Shown piece by piece: positions 51,101-58,728 of a stretch of DNA of 64,000 nt. Location: positions 248,001-312,000 of the forward strand of contig NZ_JACPOF010000030.1 in NCBI RefSeq assembly GCF_016185115.1. The letters run 5' to 3'. The notes below the pieces were generated by a model. It did no database searches. It had not been told where the DNA came from and saw only the letters and a program-made list of their open reading frames with translations. Numbering within the stretch: position 1 is the stretch's first letter; the number at the start of each line of letters is the position of its first letter. The position numbers and the translations under genes are program-made. The DNA is from Polaromonas sp. (GTDB lineage Bacteria > Pseudomonadota > Gammaproteobacteria > Burkholderiales > Burkholderiaceae_C).

Positions 51101-52131
51101 TGGCTGGTTTTCCCGGCCGTGGCTCCAGCGCCGGGCTTGCCCGAAACCGGGCTGATGGCCGTGCCCAGCAAACGAACCTTGTCGGCAGTCAGCAGACCGG
51201 ATACCTTCACGACTGCGCCCGGGTTTTGCTCAAATGAGACCTTGGTATCAGCATTGAGCACAGCGCTTTGCAGCCTGAAAGGCAGGCCTGCAGGCACATA
51301 GCCGAGGTAAGGGGTCAGGTCGAAACTGCTCAGCTTGAAGGTGGCGTCGGTCTTGTGGGTCTGGGCGAACGGTGTGCCTTCAGCAGCGGTATCAAAACTG
51401 CTGCCATTGAGTTTGAAAGCCAGGCGCGGCGCGGTTTTGACATCGCGCTGGGAATTGAGGTTGCTGAGAAAGGGAACCGACAGGTCCAGCGCCCGCAACT
51501 CATGCAACCTGCGGACGGACTGGTCGTCAAAATCGAGCTGGCCGCCCCTGATGACGATGTTGTAAAGCGCAAAACGCTGCGGGTCGCCTGCGGGAGGCGC
51601 GTCTGCTGCGGGCTTCAGGCGCTCCAGGATGTCGTCAATGTCGTAGCGCCCTTCGCCAAAATGGGTAAGCGCCAGGGCTGGCCCATCCACCTCAATCGCA
51701 TCGGCCACGGGCGCCAGCCGCAGCAGGGACTGCAACTCACCATCTATATATATGCGCTTGATGCCCAGTTGGGCGGTTTTCTGGGGGGAACCCGGTTGGG
51801 CAGTCCCTCCCGCTACCCCATTGGTAGCCTGACGCCTGGCGATGGCCAGGTCGTTGACCGTGAGCTCCAGCGACCAGGGTTTGAAGTCTATGGAGCCCAC
51901 CGTCACCTGACGACCCAGCTTGTCAGAAGCGATTTTTTCGATCTGGCTTTTGGCGATGCCGGGCACGAAGGCATAGGCCAGGGCCCAAAACAGCAGCACA
52001 CCGCCGGCAAACCACGCAGCGCGTCGCTGCCATTTGGGCGAGCTCGCCACCCCCACTGCTGCGGAAGGAAGCTGTTTGCCCCTTGCCAGCCACTTGTCCA
52101 TTGTTTTTATCGCGGTGTCAGGAATCGTCAT
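48154..52131 (-). CDS. Giant AsmA-like DUF748 protein
   Basis: 1325 residues from ATG 52131 (MTIPDTAIKTM); the frame opens at a TTG 16 codons earlier. One N-terminal membrane helix (AWFAGGVLLFWALAYAF, about 38-54) precedes a long periplasmic region with AsmA/TamB-like beta repeats (SIDFKPWSLELTVNDLAI and many similar strands), broken by Ala/Pro/Thr linkers near 270-300 and 720-760. The C-terminal 150 residues include an OmpA-like segment (SARLQPDAQAGLDKVAKAL, then a long KRARLDQLVRAEKR helix). Such proteins are thought to span the periplasm and carry lipids to the outer membrane; that is inference here. Confidence 0.87.
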   Translation of the reverse strand: MTIPDTAIKTMDKWLARGKQLPSAAVGVASSPKWQRRAAWFAGGVLLFWALAYAFVPGIAKSQIEKIASDKLGRQVTVGSIDFKPWSLELTVNDLAIARRQATNGVAGGTAQPGSPQKTAQLGIKRIYIDGELQSLLRLAPVADAIEVDGPALALTHFGEGRYDIDDILERLKPAADAPPAGDPQRFALYNIVIRGGQLDFDDQSVRRLHELRALDLSVPFLSNLNSQRDVKTAPRLAFKLNGSSFDTAAEGTPFAQTHKTDATFKLSSFDLTPYLGYVPAGLPFRLQSAVLNADTKVSFEQNPGAVVKVSGLLTADKVRLLGTAISPVSGKPGAGATAGKTSQEVLAFEQLRITMDDVQPLAQSVKLSKVELLSPVLSVSRDRAGRLNLLPVDAGKPASADSKGSPAAPAAPKVATAPAPAATNPWKVQVASVAVRDGRVNWLDETLASPAQVRLAGVALDASAIAWPFAAGSPLQFSGSLGLDAAPAAPVAAASGKQTPAKTATPAPPARLAFSGTATDQSAQVTATLAAWPLNMASKYIGQFLLPALGGQLDAQLGFNWQAAGPGKTPTLQVTAPQLAVSDILLAEGKVSLVSVKRVDVAGVDIDVTGQSFKAAKMQLTQPRALVDRDAEKRWMYERWLVGSRAPTAPVPAPTTAASKAAAPSWAVAVGDVVVEGGSMSFSDRAGAKPVVFEVSAFNAQLGGLVLDDRASSKAAATKLMPLKASLRLATGRFEPGKLSFNGNLGLAPIQAQGQVLAERLPAQAFEPYFADILNIELLRADASFRGRVVYRQMPAGPQAQVNGNFAIEEMKANTLAPSEDLLAWKALNLRGLNVALEPGKATRIDVKETVLQDFFARVIVLPEGRINLQDLVKSSSSGTVPGAASAPGTATFAPTAAAVAPPTNSATATTAQTALPAAQAGPAPIINFGPISMVNGKVLFSDRFVKPNYSANLSDLTGKLSAFSSVPAGSASVPNMADLELRGRAEGTASLEILGKLNPLVKPIALDITGKVRDLELPPLSPYSVKYSGYGINRGKLSVDVKYQVQPDGKLTASNKVILSQLSFGDKVEGSTASLPVKLAVALLADRNGVIDIDLPISGSLNDPQFSLGPIIIKVILNVIVKAITAPFSLLASAFGGGGDELGNVAFAPGSARLQPDAQAGLDKVAKALEDRPSLRLTVVGTSNLDAEREGFKRARLDQLVRAEKRRSVVKEGGAATVSVTVSPAEYPTLLKEVYKHADMSKPRNLVGMAKDLPVPEMENLLLADIKVTEDTMRELAVQRGVVVKDYLAAKNLPTDRLFLGASKTVPPDAKWTPRAELVLAIP

Positions 52132-52280
52132 ACCCCGAGTCTTGAACGAGGCAAGGCAAAGGTCAATGACCTGCCTCAAGATTCATGCGCATTGCCGGGC
52201 TGCACCAGTTGGCACAAAGGGGGCCATACATAATGCCGCGCCGTGGCAGTGCCCCTGTAATTCGGCAGGCCCAAAGCAAA

Positions 52281-52530
52281 AACCCCGGCCAGCTTGACTG
52301 TCCGGGGTTGGCGGCGGGCTATAAAGCTCATGCCGTCAGGGTTTTCGCAGCAGGAGAGATGAATCGTCCCCAGTGCGATTGAAGGCAAGTGATTACCTCC
52401 AGGTTTGCCGGGGTTGGTTACCCGGTAGAGTCCGATGACTCGGACAAGGTGCAGATTAAACCTGTAGCGCTGTGCGCACAAGGAAAACTTTTAAATCACA
52501 GCAGCCGCTGTGATTGCCGCGAGGGGAGTA
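52281..52530 (-). ncRNA. Possible structured noncoding RNA of unknown family, ending at an intrinsic terminator
   Basis: On the minus strand a run of stable hairpins is seen: AATCACAGC/GCTGTGATT (9 bp, 4-base loop, about 52494-52515), GTCCGA/TCGGAC (52430-52445) and CCGGG/CCCGG (52409-52425). They are followed by CCCCGG...CCGGGGTTTTT at 52279-52306, which has the form of a Rho-independent terminator. This layout suggests a transcript of about 200-250 nt. It does not match what I know of 6S, tmRNA, RNase P, SRP or cobalamin riboswitch RNAs. The promoter was not located, so the 5' end is uncertain. Confidence 0.35.
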
Positions 52531-52718
52531 CTGGGTAAAAAACCAGCCGTGTGCCGCCGCTGATCGCATCAACGGAGTTCGTAACTTGTAGGTCAATGCC
52601 GCAACTTGACTTAGAGCAATCTATCAAAAAGACGCCGTAAGACCTTGATTTTAGCTGCACGGGTCGAAATCCATGGTTTTTATGGCTATTTTTAATATAA
52701 AGAACCAGTTACTTATTA

Positions 52719-52748
52719 TTGACAGGTTATTAAACAAGCCCATAAAAT
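52719..52748 (+). promoter_or_regulatory. Sigma70-type promoter for the lytic transglycosylase gene
   Basis: TTGACA at 52719-52724, an 18-base spacer and TAAAAT at 52743-52748, within an AT-rich stretch. Transcription would start near 52755 and give a leader of about 180 nt before the ATG at 52937. Confidence 0.6.
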
Positions 52749-52936
52749 TCCGCCAGTCCCAAAAACCAAGGGACAACCCGAACCCGCTGCCCCGCTCATT
52801 TTGAAGCAGGCAACGTCAAACCAAGGGTCAACACAGCAAGGGCCAACACGGCACAACCTGGTTTGATGGCGACCCAATCCAGGCCCAAAGGCTCCGACCC
52901 ACAACGGAACCGACTGGGCAGTAGAGAAGGAGTGCT

Positions 52937-53800
52937 ATGACAGCGCCAGTAAATTCCCGCCTGAGGCTTCGCCTTGAGGCACACCTGAAAAACGTTCAAA
53001 GCAGTGCGGCCAGCATTGCCGACGACATCGCTCAGGGCTTTTTCGAAATCACACACAACGGCTTTGCCCTGCTGGGCCTGGCCGTCGTTTTTGCAGTGAT
53101 CACACTGATCGCCCGCCCGGACCTCCGCCAGGCTGGTGAAAGCAAACTGATCACCTGGCTGCAGGCACGGCAGGAGGCCGTGATCGGCTTCACCGAGCCC
53201 GATGCGATAGACCGCGCCACCGCGTCCAACCCCAAAGACCTGCCAAAACAGCAGGCCGCCCTCGCCTACTGGCTCAGCCGCAAGTACGGCGTGGCGCCCG
53301 AGCCCCTGAGCGTGCTGGTGTCAGAAGCATTCGAAATCGGCCAGAAAGCCAGGCTGGACCCGACGCTGATCCTCGCCATCATGGCCATCGAATCGGGCTT
53401 TAACCCTTTTGCCCAAAGCCCGGTAGGCGCCCAGGGCCTGATGCAGGTCATGACCAAGGTGCATCACGACAAATACGAAAACTTTGGCGGCAAGCTGGCT
53501 GCATTTGACCCCGTGACCAACCTGCGGGTGGGCGTGAAGGTGCTGCAGGAATGCATCAGCCGCGCCGGCTCGGTTCAGGGCGGCCTCAAGTTTTACGTGG
53601 GGGCTGGCAACATGGATGACGACGGCGGTTACGCCGGCAAGGTCATGGCAGAACATGCACGCCTTCAGGCGGTTGTCGGCGGCAAGGGCCTCTCGCCTTT
53701 CCACGCAGCCCCGGCAAGGACTGTGCCCGCCAAGGCAGATCCAGCCGACGCCGCAGACCGCAAGTCGGACGAAAAAGTCGCCGCACTGGCCCAATCCTGA
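52937..53800 (+). CDS. Lytic transglycosylase (SLT domain), membrane-anchored
   Basis: 287 residues. One membrane segment near the N-terminus (FALLGLAVVFAVITLIA, about 43-59) acts as an anchor. The catalytic SLT domain covers about 120-245: ILAIMAIESGFNPFAQ with the catalytic Glu in the ES pair, SPVGAQGLMQVMT, and a GGLKFYVGAGNMDDDGGYAGKV end that fits the usual YNxG region. The tail is Ala/Lys-rich. It cleaves the glycan strand to 1,6-anhydro-MurNAc ends. It starts behind AAGGAG and precedes the glyA riboswitch by 45 bp. Confidence 0.88.
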   Translation: MTAPVNSRLRLRLEAHLKNVQSSAASIADDIAQGFFEITHNGFALLGLAVVFAVITLIARPDLRQAGESKLITWLQARQEAVIGFTEPDAIDRATASNPKDLPKQQAALAYWLSRKYGVAPEPLSVLVSEAFEIGQKARLDPTLILAIMAIESGFNPFAQSPVGAQGLMQVMTKVHHDKYENFGGKLAAFDPVTNLRVGVKVLQECISRAGSVQGGLKFYVGAGNMDDDGGYAGKVMAEHARLQAVVGGKGLSPFHAAPARTVPAKADPADAADRKSDEKVAALAQS

Positions 53801-53845
53801 ACTGGCGCCTGGGGGTCTCCGGCCTCCCGGTCGGGTACACTTGAG

Positions 53846-53982
53846 GCGTGCGCAACTGGCGATAGGCACAGCGCCTCCAGAGCTTCTGGCAGGACCTGAT
53901 GCTGACGTGGGACACCACTGGGAAGCGCACCGCGGGGGCCTTTTTTGGCCGAAGCGTTCAGCCGTTCGCCTGGGCAGCCCTT
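53846..53982 (+). promoter_or_regulatory. ZTP (pfl) riboswitch upstream of glyA
   Basis: The leader between the transglycosylase gene and glyA has the conserved blocks of the pfl/ZTP aptamer in order: GCGCAACTGGCGA near 53850, GACGTGGGACACCACTGGGA near 53910-53930 followed by AGCGCACCG and GGGGGCC, a U-rich loop, and the closing CCGTTCGCCTGGGCAGCC (53962-53979). The aptamer senses ZTP/ZMP, which accumulate when 10-formyl-tetrahydrofolate is short, and turns on one-carbon genes; glyA is a known target class. The GGGGGCCTTTTTTGGCC stretch lies within it. Confidence 0.85.
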
Positions 53983-54030
53983 GTTTCATTGCTTCAATGA
54001 CTGACAGGGACCACGTCTTTAAGGACTGCC

Positions 54031-55275
54031 ATGTACGACCGCAATATCCTGGTTGAACAAACCGACCCCGAAATCTTCGCCGCCATACAGGCTGAAAACG
54101 CCCGGCAAGAGCACCATATCGAGCTGATTGCCAGCGAAAACTACGCCTCCCCAGCCGTGCTGGCTGCGCAGGGCTCACAACTTACCAACAAATACGCTGA
54201 AGGCTACCCGGGCAAGCGCTACTACGGTGGCTGCGAATTCGTCGATGTGGCCGAACAGCTGGCGATTGACCGTATCAAGAAAATTTTTGGCGCCGACGCC
54301 GCCAACGTGCAGCCGCATTGCGGTGCATCCGCCAACGAAGCCGTCTTTCTGGCTTTCCTGAAACCCGGCGACACCATCATGGGCATGAGCCTGGCCGAAG
54401 GCGGCCACCTGACCCACGGCATGGCACTGAACATGAGCGGCAAGTGGTTCAATGTCGTGAGTTATGGTCTCAATGACAAGGAAGAAATCGACTACGACGC
54501 CATGGAACGCAAGGCGCATGAGTCCAAACCAAAGCTGATCATTGCCGGTGCCTCCGCCTACAGCCTGCGCATCGATTTCGAACGTTTCGCAAAAGTGGCC
54601 AAGGCCGTCGGCGCAATCTTCATGGTGGATATCGCCCACTACGCCGGCCTGGTGGCTGCAGGTGTGTACCCCAACCCGGTGCCGCATGCCGACATCGTCA
54701 CCTCGACCACGCACAAGAGCCTGCGCGGCCCGCGCGGCGGCATCATTTTGATGAAGGCCGAGCACGAAAAAGCCATCAACAGCGCCATCTTCCCCGGCCT
54801 GCAGGGCGGCCCGCTGATGCACGTGATCGCCGCCAAGGCTGTGGCCTTCAAGGAGGCCATGGCCCCCGAGTTCAAGACCTACCAGCAGCAGGTCGTGAAA
54901 AATGCGCAAATCGTTGCCGAGACCCTGATCCAGCGCGGCCTGCGCATCGTCAGCGGCCGTACCGAATCGCACGTCATGCTGGTTGATCTGCGCGCCAAGG
55001 GCATCACCGGCAAGGAAGCCGAGGCTGTGCTGGGCAGCGCCCACATGACCATCAACAAGAACGCGATCCCCAACGACCCCGAAAAGCCCATGGTCACCAG
55101 TGGCGTGCGCATAGGCACCCCGGCCATGACTACTCGCGGCTTCAAAGACGAAGAGGCCCGCGCCACCGCCAACCTGATTGCCGACGTGCTGGACAACCCG
55201 CGCGACACGGCAAACCTTGAAGCCGTGCGCGCGAAGGTCAAGGTTCTGACCACCCGCTTCCCGGTCTACAAATAA
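54031..55275 (+). CDS. glyA: Serine hydroxymethyltransferase
   Basis: 414 residues, usual length. PLP is bound by Lys229 in VTSTTHKSLRGPRGG; the folate and PLP loops IELIASENYASPAV, NKYAEGYPGKRYYGGCEFVD and NVQPHCGASANEAVF are intact. It converts serine and tetrahydrofolate to glycine and methylene-tetrahydrofolate, the main one-carbon source. It is probably controlled by the ZTP riboswitch directly upstream. nrdR follows after 63 bp. Confidence 0.98.
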   Translation: MYDRNILVEQTDPEIFAAIQAENARQEHHIELIASENYASPAVLAAQGSQLTNKYAEGYPGKRYYGGCEFVDVAEQLAIDRIKKIFGADAANVQPHCGASANEAVFLAFLKPGDTIMGMSLAEGGHLTHGMALNMSGKWFNVVSYGLNDKEEIDYDAMERKAHESKPKLIIAGASAYSLRIDFERFAKVAKAVGAIFMVDIAHYAGLVAAGVYPNPVPHADIVTSTTHKSLRGPRGGIILMKAEHEKAINSAIFPGLQGGPLMHVIAAKAVAFKEAMAPEFKTYQQQVVKNAQIVAETLIQRGLRIVSGRTESHVMLVDLRAKGITGKEAEAVLGSAHMTINKNAIPNDPEKPMVTSGVRIGTPAMTTRGFKDEEARATANLIADVLDNPRDTANLEAVRAKVKVLTTRFPVYK

Positions 55276-55338
55276 GGGAGCGGTTTTGGGCATTTCCGGA
55301 CATTCAGGCCATGGTATTGAATTCACGGAATTGCCCGG

Positions 55339-55788
55339 ATGAAATGCCCTTTTTGCGGCAACCTCGAAACCCAGGTCGTTGAAACCCGGGTGTCGGAAGA
55401 CGCCGACTTCATACGCCGCCGCCGCCAGTGCGGCGCGTGTGAAAAGCGTTTCACGACCTACGAGCGGCCTGACGTCACCTTTCCGGCCATCGTCAAAAAA
55501 GACGGTCGGCGCATCGAGTACAAACGCAGCAAGATCCTCGGCAGCATGAACCTGGCTTTGCGCAAGCGTCCGGTCAGTACCGAACAGATTGACTCGGCCA
55601 TAGAGCGAATTGAAGAAAAACTGCTGAGCCTGGGCGTGCGTGAGGTGGTGTCAAACCGCATTGGCGAGCTGGTCATGCGCGAGTTGAAGAAGCTCGACAA
55701 GGTCGCCTACATCCGCTTCGCCAGCGTTTACCGCAGTTTTGAGGATATCGACGAGTTCAAAACCCTGGTGGACGAAGTCCGGCGGTAG
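55339..55788 (+). CDS. nrdR: Transcriptional repressor NrdR
   Basis: 149 residues. The N-terminal zinc ribbon (MKCPFCG, then QCGACEKRFTTYE) is followed by the ATP-cone domain (about 49-139: IVKKDGRRIEYKRSKI). NrdR binds ATP/dATP and represses ribonucleotide reductase genes. The length and motifs are standard. The glyA-nrdR-...-ribD arrangement is common in this bacterial group, with a pilus operon inserted before ribD here. Confidence 0.97.
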   Translation: MKCPFCGNLETQVVETRVSEDADFIRRRRQCGACEKRFTTYERPDVTFPAIVKKDGRRIEYKRSKILGSMNLALRKRPVSTEQIDSAIERIEEKLLSLGVREVVSNRIGELVMRELKKLDKVAYIRFASVYRSFEDIDEFKTLVDEVRR

Positions 55789-55887
55789 GCGGAACTATTC
55801 CACATTTGTAACGCCACTGGTCGTCTGTGGTGTTCCGCCTGTCTGCAACGCTGGTCGGTCAACCCGGGCACGGGCAAAATCAGGGCC

Positions 55888-56463
55888 ATGCATAAACCCG
55901 GCGGATTCACGCTGCTTGAAGTGGTGGTAGTGATGGCGATCATTGCCATCATGACTGCGCTCGCAGCACCTGGCATTATTGGGTTGATCCAGTCCAATTC
56001 GGTGGCCAGTAATGTGAACACCTTCATGGCCGACATACGTTTTGCGCGCAGTGAGGCCGTCAGGCGCGGCGGTGCGGTGGTGATGTGTCGCAGCGACGAC
56101 CCCGAAGCTGCAGCCCCTACCTGCGGAACCGGGTCCGGACCAGGAAACAACGGCTGGGTCAGCGGCTGGATCATTTTCGAAGACCGTGATGGCTCCCAGA
56201 ACTACACCAGCGCCGGGGACCAGGCCCAGTTGCTCAAGGTTCAGGGACCGATTGTCAACCTCGACTCAATCGTGGAAGCCAGCAGCACCAAATTCCAGTT
56301 TACCGCGACAGGCCGCATGAAAAACCTCACGTCGGCCACGTCACTGCAATTTGGCAGCAACATGCCGAACACACGTCAGCGGGTCGTCTGCGTCAATGGC
56401 TCGGGACGAGTTCGAATAGCGGGTGACGGAACTGCTTCCTGCAGTGCTGCAACGGATCAATGA
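55888..56463 (+). CDS. fimT: Type IV minor pilin, GspH/FimT family
   Basis: 191 residues. A prepilin leader MHKPGG is cleaved before FTLLEVVVVMAIIAIMTALA, the class III signal and membrane helix with the conserved Glu5. The C-terminal globular domain has the GspH/FimT pattern (MADIRFARSEAVRRGGAVVMC, then GWVSGWIIFEDRDG). Minor pilins prime pilus assembly. It is the first gene of the pilus operon and overlaps the next by 4 bp (ATGA). Confidence 0.88.
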   Translation: MHKPGGFTLLEVVVVMAIIAIMTALAAPGIIGLIQSNSVASNVNTFMADIRFARSEAVRRGGAVVMCRSDDPEAAAPTCGTGSGPGNNGWVSGWIIFEDRDGSQNYTSAGDQAQLLKVQGPIVNLDSIVEASSTKFQFTATGRMKNLTSATSLQFGSNMPNTRQRVVCVNGSGRVRIAGDGTASCSAATDQ

Positions 56464-57023
56464 CACATTCAACCAACTTACCAAGCCAGCGTGGCGCAAC
56501 CCTCATTGAGGTGCTGGTGACCATGCTGATATTGTCCATGGGTCTCCTTGCGATGGGTGCCATGATGGCTTACTCCAGCCTTTTGCCAAAGTTTTCCGGA
56601 AATCGCTCGGTTGCGGTCAGTACCGCCAGCAACATGATTGACCGCATGCGGGCAAATCCGACCACACAGACCCCAAGCTTCTCGCTCACGGCGTACAACA
56701 CCGCAACTTTTTCGACAAGTTTCACGCCGTCAGGGACATTGCCTGCGGGCAGCACATGCAGCTATCCCAGTTGCACGCAAACAGCCATGGCCAATATGGA
56801 CATCGCCATCATCCAGCAGCAATTGAGTCAGCAGCTTTCCCCTGCGGGAATCACCATCGCGGTAACAGATGCCGCGAATAACGAAGGCAACCTCTGGGTT
56901 ATCTGGCAGGAACCTTCCAGCATTGCAACCCTGAGTACGGGCAGTGACAACTGTCCAGCCGCGATAACAGCCCTGGGCCTGTCTCCAGCTCCGCGCTGCG
57001 TATACATGCCATTCAAACTATGA
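56460..57023 (+). CDS. pilV: Type IV minor pilin PilV
   Basis: 187 residues. After a leader ending QRG, the mature helix begins ATLIEVLVTMLILSMGLLAM, with Ala rather than Phe at +1, and continues with the PilV-type GAMMAYSSLLPKFSGNRSVAVS and NMIDRMRAN segment. Several Cys in the C-terminal half (TCSYPSC, NCPAA, PRC) could form disulfides. Start and stop both overlap neighbouring genes by 4 bp, so the cluster is translationally coupled. Confidence 0.88.
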   Translation: MTHSTNLPSQRGATLIEVLVTMLILSMGLLAMGAMMAYSSLLPKFSGNRSVAVSTASNMIDRMRANPTTQTPSFSLTAYNTATFSTSFTPSGTLPAGSTCSYPSCTQTAMANMDIAIIQQQLSQQLSPAGITIAVTDAANNEGNLWVIWQEPSSIATLSTGSDNCPAAITALGLSPAPRCVYMPFKL

Positions 57024-58051
57024 AGAGCCATCACATGCTCCCGGGATCCCACCAAAGGGGTCTGACTCTGATAGAGCTGATGATCTCGCTCACGCTGGGC
57101 ATGATCATCATGATTGCGGTTATCAGCGCCTACCTTGCCGCATCGGGAGCAGGTCGCACGGCGGAAGCCATCGGGCGCATGAATGAAGACGGCCAGACGG
57201 CCTTGACCATACTCTCACAACAGTTACGCATGGCTGGCGTGAACCCGTCCCAGTCGGACAGATCGACCCAGACGGTAGCCGGCAGCCCCAACCTGCGAGG
57301 CAATTCCGTACCACTGCACAACACGGTCACCAACGCCTTTGCCATACGGGCCTGTGACACCACCTTTTCAAACATCACGTCGTCAGCGGTCTCAACCGCG
57401 GGCCTGACCTGTGTCCATGCCGCCGGCAGTACAGGCCCGGACTCGATTTCCATTGCCTACGAGGCTGACCGCTACAACACTATTCCCACAAGTGCAGGCA
57501 TACCGACCGACTGCATGGGAAGTGGCCTGACGGCGCTGTCACCGGTGCCGAACTACCTCAAATCAGATGGTGTCACAACGGTCAGCCCCAATATTTACGA
57601 AGCTGAAAACCGGTACTACATAGGCACGTCAACTTATGTCACCAATCCGACGCTGTATTGCAAAGGCAAGGCGACGGCCAATGCACAACCATTGGTTGAA
57701 AACATAGAAAACCTGCAATTTACCTTTGGCATGATCAATCCGATCACCACGACTTTCGCTTATTTGTCTGCCACCCCGACGTATACCGCTACCATGGTTC
57801 TTGGTTATCTGTCGGCATTCAACGTTGAAAATTTCGGCGACCCCAGTCCGCTTGGTGCTGCCGGCGCCACCCCCCTGCGATGGAATGCGGCAAAAACCGT
57901 ACGGATCTGCGTCGTGGCACGCAGCGAAGGGCTGGTGGCTGACTCGATTGCATCGGCGCAGTATCTCGACTGCAATGGAACACTGGTTACCCCTGCGGAC
58001 AGGCGCTTGAGGCGGGCATACACCACCAGCGTCATCATGCGTAACCAGTAG
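57020..58051 (+). CDS. pilW: Type IV minor pilin PilW
   Basis: 343 residues, the usual large size of PilW. The leader MKSHHMLPGSHQRG precedes LTLIELMISLTLGMIIMIAV; the conserved second part includes GRTAEAIGRMNEDGQTALTIL and VENIENLQFTFGM near residue 225, typical of PilW. With PilV, PilX and FimT it forms the tip complex that carries PilY1. Confidence 0.9.
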   Translation: MKSHHMLPGSHQRGLTLIELMISLTLGMIIMIAVISAYLAASGAGRTAEAIGRMNEDGQTALTILSQQLRMAGVNPSQSDRSTQTVAGSPNLRGNSVPLHNTVTNAFAIRACDTTFSNITSSAVSTAGLTCVHAAGSTGPDSISIAYEADRYNTIPTSAGIPTDCMGSGLTALSPVPNYLKSDGVTTVSPNIYEAENRYYIGTSTYVTNPTLYCKGKATANAQPLVENIENLQFTFGMINPITTTFAYLSATPTYTATMVLGYLSAFNVENFGDPSPLGAAGATPLRWNAAKTVRICVVARSEGLVADSIASAQYLDCNGTLVTPADRRLRRAYTTSVIMRNQ

Positions 58052-58072
58052 CCGGATGTCAGCGATCACACC

Positions 58073-58705
58073 ATGCACAAACGCAAATTGAAACACTCGC
58101 CAGGCGGGCAGGCGCAGAGCAAGGCCCAGCGGGGCATCGTACTCATCATGGCCCTGATCATGCTGGTCGTGATTTCCTTGCTGACGGCCATGAGCGTGCG
58201 CAACGCAACATCAAGCGAGGGGGTCAATGCCGCGGTGCGGCAGACGCAACTCGCAACCCAGTCGGCCGAAACCGCATTACGCTACTGTGAAGCAGGTTTG
58301 ATCTCAAGGCTGACCTACACCACCGGCGTCCAGACGCCCACCTACATACTTTCACCGCCCGGATCGTCCACCGTCACCATGACGGATATCCACTGGCAGG
58401 AGCCTGTAACAGGCACGCCGACATCCGTGATACCCGCCAACTGGGATACAAATTCGTCGGGCAACCCCGACCGCATATTGGTCGTGCCCCTGTCCAGTGT
58501 CAATCGTGGCGGCATCACGACCACTTTTGCCCGGCCACCCGAGTGCATGATCGAGCGACTGAATCCCGTCACATCGGACAGACACACCAAAAACTTTGTC
58601 ATCACGGCCCGGGGCTTCGGCCCGGAAGTCGCCGCGGCGGACGCGAACAGAACCCGCCCCATAGGCAGTGAGGTGTGGATGCAGTCCACACTGGAATTCA
58701 ATTAG
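58073..58705 (+). CDS. pilX: Type IV pilus assembly protein PilX
   Basis: 210 residues. A longer, basic leader (about 20 residues, ending KAQRG) precedes IVLIMALIMLVVISLLTAM, without the typical Glu5, as in other PilX proteins. The conserved AVRQTQLATQSAETALRYCE segment follows at about 58-77. It starts 21 bp after pilW and ends just before pilY1. Confidence 0.88.
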   Translation: MHKRKLKHSPGGQAQSKAQRGIVLIMALIMLVVISLLTAMSVRNATSSEGVNAAVRQTQLATQSAETALRYCEAGLISRLTYTTGVQTPTYILSPPGSSTVTMTDIHWQEPVTGTPTSVIPANWDTNSSGNPDRILVVPLSSVNRGGITTTFARPPECMIERLNPVTSDRHTKNFVITARGFGPEVAAADANRTRPIGSEVWMQSTLEFN

Positions 58706-58728
58706 GCAACGCTCGGCAGAGGCTCACC

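Larger units (their letters stand above)
52132..52936. other. 805-bp intergenic region, structured and partly AT-rich, no protein gene
   Basis: This divergent gap separates the DUF748 gene (minus) from the lytic transglycosylase gene (plus). It holds a terminator-like hairpin read on the minus strand (52281-52306), several strong stem-loops between 52380 and 52530, an AT-rich stretch (52610-52760) and a sigma70-like promoter toward the plus strand (52719-52748). A 101-codon frame on the minus strand (52176-52481) has no protein-like composition and was rejected. Confidence 0.6.

Noticed and set aside
52176..52481. 101-codon minus-strand frame in the gap before the DUF748 gene
   Set aside because: It runs through a terminator-like hairpin and several palindromes and lacks a protein-like composition; the region looks structured rather than coding.
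52290..52600. Cobalamin riboswitch or 6S RNA in the gap upstream of the transglycosylase gene
   Set aside because: The B12-box and its flanking conserved blocks are not present, and the closing-stem and central-bubble arrangement of 6S could not be fitted on either strand. It is left as an unassigned structured region.
54175..55326. 383-codon minus-strand frame across glyA
   Set aside because: Antisense shadow of glyA, a strongly conserved gene.
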